14,413 nucleotides of DNA from Planctomycetota bacterium (GTDB taxonomy: Bacteria > Planctomycetota > SZUA-567): positions 1 through 14,413 of the forward strand of contig JAISYD010000076.1 of NCBI GenBank assembly GCA_031270145.1, given 5' to 3'. The notes beneath the pieces are model-generated. The model saw only the letters and a program-made list of their open reading frames with translations. It was not told where the DNA came from and made no database searches. Position 1 is the first letter of the stretch. Every line of letters starts with the position of its first letter. Positions 13,274 through 14,413 of the stretch are shown in pieces. The translations under genes were made by a program, and so were the position numbers.

Positions 13274-14206
13274 TCAGGGTTTCATGGCGAAATTGTCAAG
13301 CTTGCCGGCGTTGGACTTGTCGATGAGGATGCAGTCGACCAGTTGCTTTTCGGCTTGGCCGGTGGAGCCGGTTTTGATGAACTGATCCGCCTGTTCCACC
13401 GCCATGGCGGCTATGCGGGCCGCCGGCTGCAGGCCGGTGGCCTTGATGTCGCCGGCCAGGATGGAGTCGCGGACGTCGTTCGAGCCGTCGAAGCCCACCA
13501 CGATGACGCCGCCCTTTCCCGCGGCCTTGAGGGCGGCCATGGCGCCCATGGCCATGGTGTCGTTGCCGCATACGACGCCCTTGATGCCCGGATTGGCCTG
13601 GAGAATGGATTCCATCTTGCTGAACGCTTCGGGCTGGCTCCAATTGGCGCTCTGGCGGGCGACCATCTTCAGGTCGGGATACTGGTCGATGACGTCGTGG
13701 TAGCTGCGGGAACGGACGCCGGCGTTGGTGTCGGATTCCCGGCCGGTGAATTCGACGTATTCGCCCTCCTCCTCCATGAGTTCGACGAACAGTTCGGCGA
13801 CCAGTTGCACCCCCTGGTAATTGTTGGCGACGATTTGGGCGGCGGCGATGCCGGTGGCGTTGATCTCGCGATCTATCAGGAAGGTGGGAATCCCGGCATC
13901 CTTGGCCTTCTGGACGGCGGCGATGGTGACGTCGGCCCCGGCGTTGTCAAGGACGATGGCGGACGCCTTGTTGGCGATGGCGGTGTCGATGTAGTTGGAC
14001 TGGCGGCTGGCGTCATCGTCGTGGGAGTAGGACTGTACGGCGTAGCCAAGCTCGGCCGCCCGAGCCGAGGCCACGTCCGCCTCGGTCTTGAAAAAGGGAT
14101 TGGAATGGGAGGGGGTGATGACGACCACCAACTTCTCGCCCGCCGGGGCCAGACCCGGCAGCAGGGCGGCGACGGCCAACAGCGCCAGCGACAGTGCTCT
14201 TCTCAT
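13274..14206 (-). CDS. CUT2 sugar ABC transporter substrate-binding protein (RbsB type)
   Basis: Periplasmic binding protein of the ribose-type importer, 310 residues, normal for the RbsB family. The signal peptide MRRALSLALLAVAALLPGLAPA is probably cleaved before GEK, with no lipobox cysteine. The mature fold shows the first strand KLVVVITPS, then NPFFK (36-40), whose Phe residues typically stack on the sugar. Further on are ASAIVLDNAGAD, IPTFLIDREIN, VCGNDTMAMGAMAALKAAG and VVGFDGSNDV, all standard periplasmic binding protein blocks. ATG 14206 has AAAGGAG upstream; ten extra codons upstream are open but would spoil the signal peptide. It is the first CUT2 gene, 95 bases after the kinase. 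The ligand could be a pentose, hexose, deoxy sugar or polyol. Confidence 0.94.
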   Translation of the reverse strand: MRRALSLALLAVAALLPGLAPAGEKLVVVITPSHSNPFFKTEADVASARAAELGYAVQSYSHDDDASRQSNYIDTAIANKASAIVLDNAGADVTIAAVQKAKDAGIPTFLIDREINATGIAAAQIVANNYQGVQLVAELFVELMEEEGEYVEFTGRESDTNAGVRSRSYHDVIDQYPDLKMVARQSANWSQPEAFSKMESILQANPGIKGVVCGNDTMAMGAMAALKAAGKGGVIVVGFDGSNDVRDSILAGDIKATGLQPAARIAAMAVEQADQFIKTGSTGQAEKQLVDCILIDKSNAGKLDNFAMKP

Positions 14207-14227
14207 TTGCAGCTCCTTTCGAAAAGT

Positions 14228-14277
14228 AACCCGCATAAACCGCCGAAACCGGCGGAGAACGAGATCCCGGGCGGGTT
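14228..14277. repeat. Nested inverted repeats in the leader of the CUT2 binding-protein gene
   Basis: An outer pair AACCCGC (14228-14234) / GCGGGTT (14271-14277) encloses an inner hairpin CCGCCG (14240-14245) / CGGCGG (14250-14255) with a 4-base loop. It lies between the kinase stop and the binding-protein ribosome site. It may be an mRNA processing or stability structure, and there is no T-run. No known riboswitch is recognised. Confidence 0.35.
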
Positions 14278-14301
14278 TGGAATCCCCCCCGGCCAGGGGA
14301 A

Positions 14302-14413
14302 TCAGGGGCTTTTTTTACCCGTCAGAACCTTGGCCACCGCGTCCCGCCATCCCCGGCAACGGCGCCGGCGCTCCTCTTCCGGCATGGCCGGCAGATACCG
14401 CGCCCTTGGCTCG
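14302..14413 (-). CDS. FGGY-family carbohydrate kinase, C-terminal end only
   Basis: The gene enters from the right edge and ends with TGA at 14304-14302. About 36 residues are visible, including RARYLPAMPEEERRRR and then GWRDAVAKVLTGKKSP. The pattern 'pM-eeeR---y-GW--AV---l' is the C terminus of glycerol-kinase-like FGGY kinases, which phosphorylate sugars or polyols with ATP. With so little sequence the family call is moderate and the substrate cannot be given. Its position upstream of a ribose-type transporter and an isomerase gene on the same strand supports a sugar kinase. Confidence 0.55.
   Translation of the reverse strand, partial: EPRARYLPAMPEEERRRRCRGWRDAVAKVLTGKKSP

Overview
The window is a GC-rich stretch of bacterial DNA with an AT-richer part at about 300-850. 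It suggests a diderm, anaerobic heterotroph. Two periplasmic binding proteins have ordinary signal peptides without a lipobox cysteine, a TRAP transporter small permease is present, and the DUF3793-flavodoxin pair is, from memory, typical of anaerobes. No rRNA or other marker gene is present, so I do not name a phylum.

Layout. (1) 1-240, minus: N-terminal part of a TRAP small permease (DctQ family), running off the left edge. (2) 241-862: a divergent control region. It holds a minus-strand sigma70-like promoter, a plus-strand promoter with an operator-like palindrome, a terminator-like hairpin with seven T, a second copy of the same palindrome, and one 144-bp palindromic repeat. (3) 863-2124, plus: a DUF3793 protein and a short-chain flavodoxin, separated by a second repeat copy. 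(4) 2125-2341: convergent gap with GC-rich hairpins. (5) 2342-14413, minus: ten complete genes plus the 3' end of an eleventh, probably one long transcription unit for carbohydrate use. In transcription order: FGGY-type kinase (3' end only), CUT2 binding protein, DUF2291 protein, CUT2 double ATPase, CUT2 permease, L-fucose/L-arabinose isomerase-family protein, CUT1 binding protein, third repeat copy, two CUT1 permeases, a leaderless DUF5060/DUF4038-type glycoside hydrolase, and a CUT1 ATPase.

How the sugar genes fit together (inference): the CUT1 system would import an oligosaccharide or glycoside, the cytoplasmic hydrolase would split it, the isomerase would turn the released aldose into a ketose, and the FGGY kinase would phosphorylate that. 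The CUT2 system would take up the free monosaccharide or polyol. The sugar cannot be named from sequence.

The most unusual feature is a family of three 143-144 bp near-palindromic elements, each flanked by a 3-bp direct repeat (TTA or TAA). They look like MITEs (small non-autonomous transposable elements). Within each copy the two arms have changed together. Two copies sit 0 and 10 bp from a stop codon inside operons. The second item of note is the pair of GTTTTA-N4-TAAAAC palindromes flanking a terminator-like hairpin upstream of the DUF3793-flavodoxin genes.
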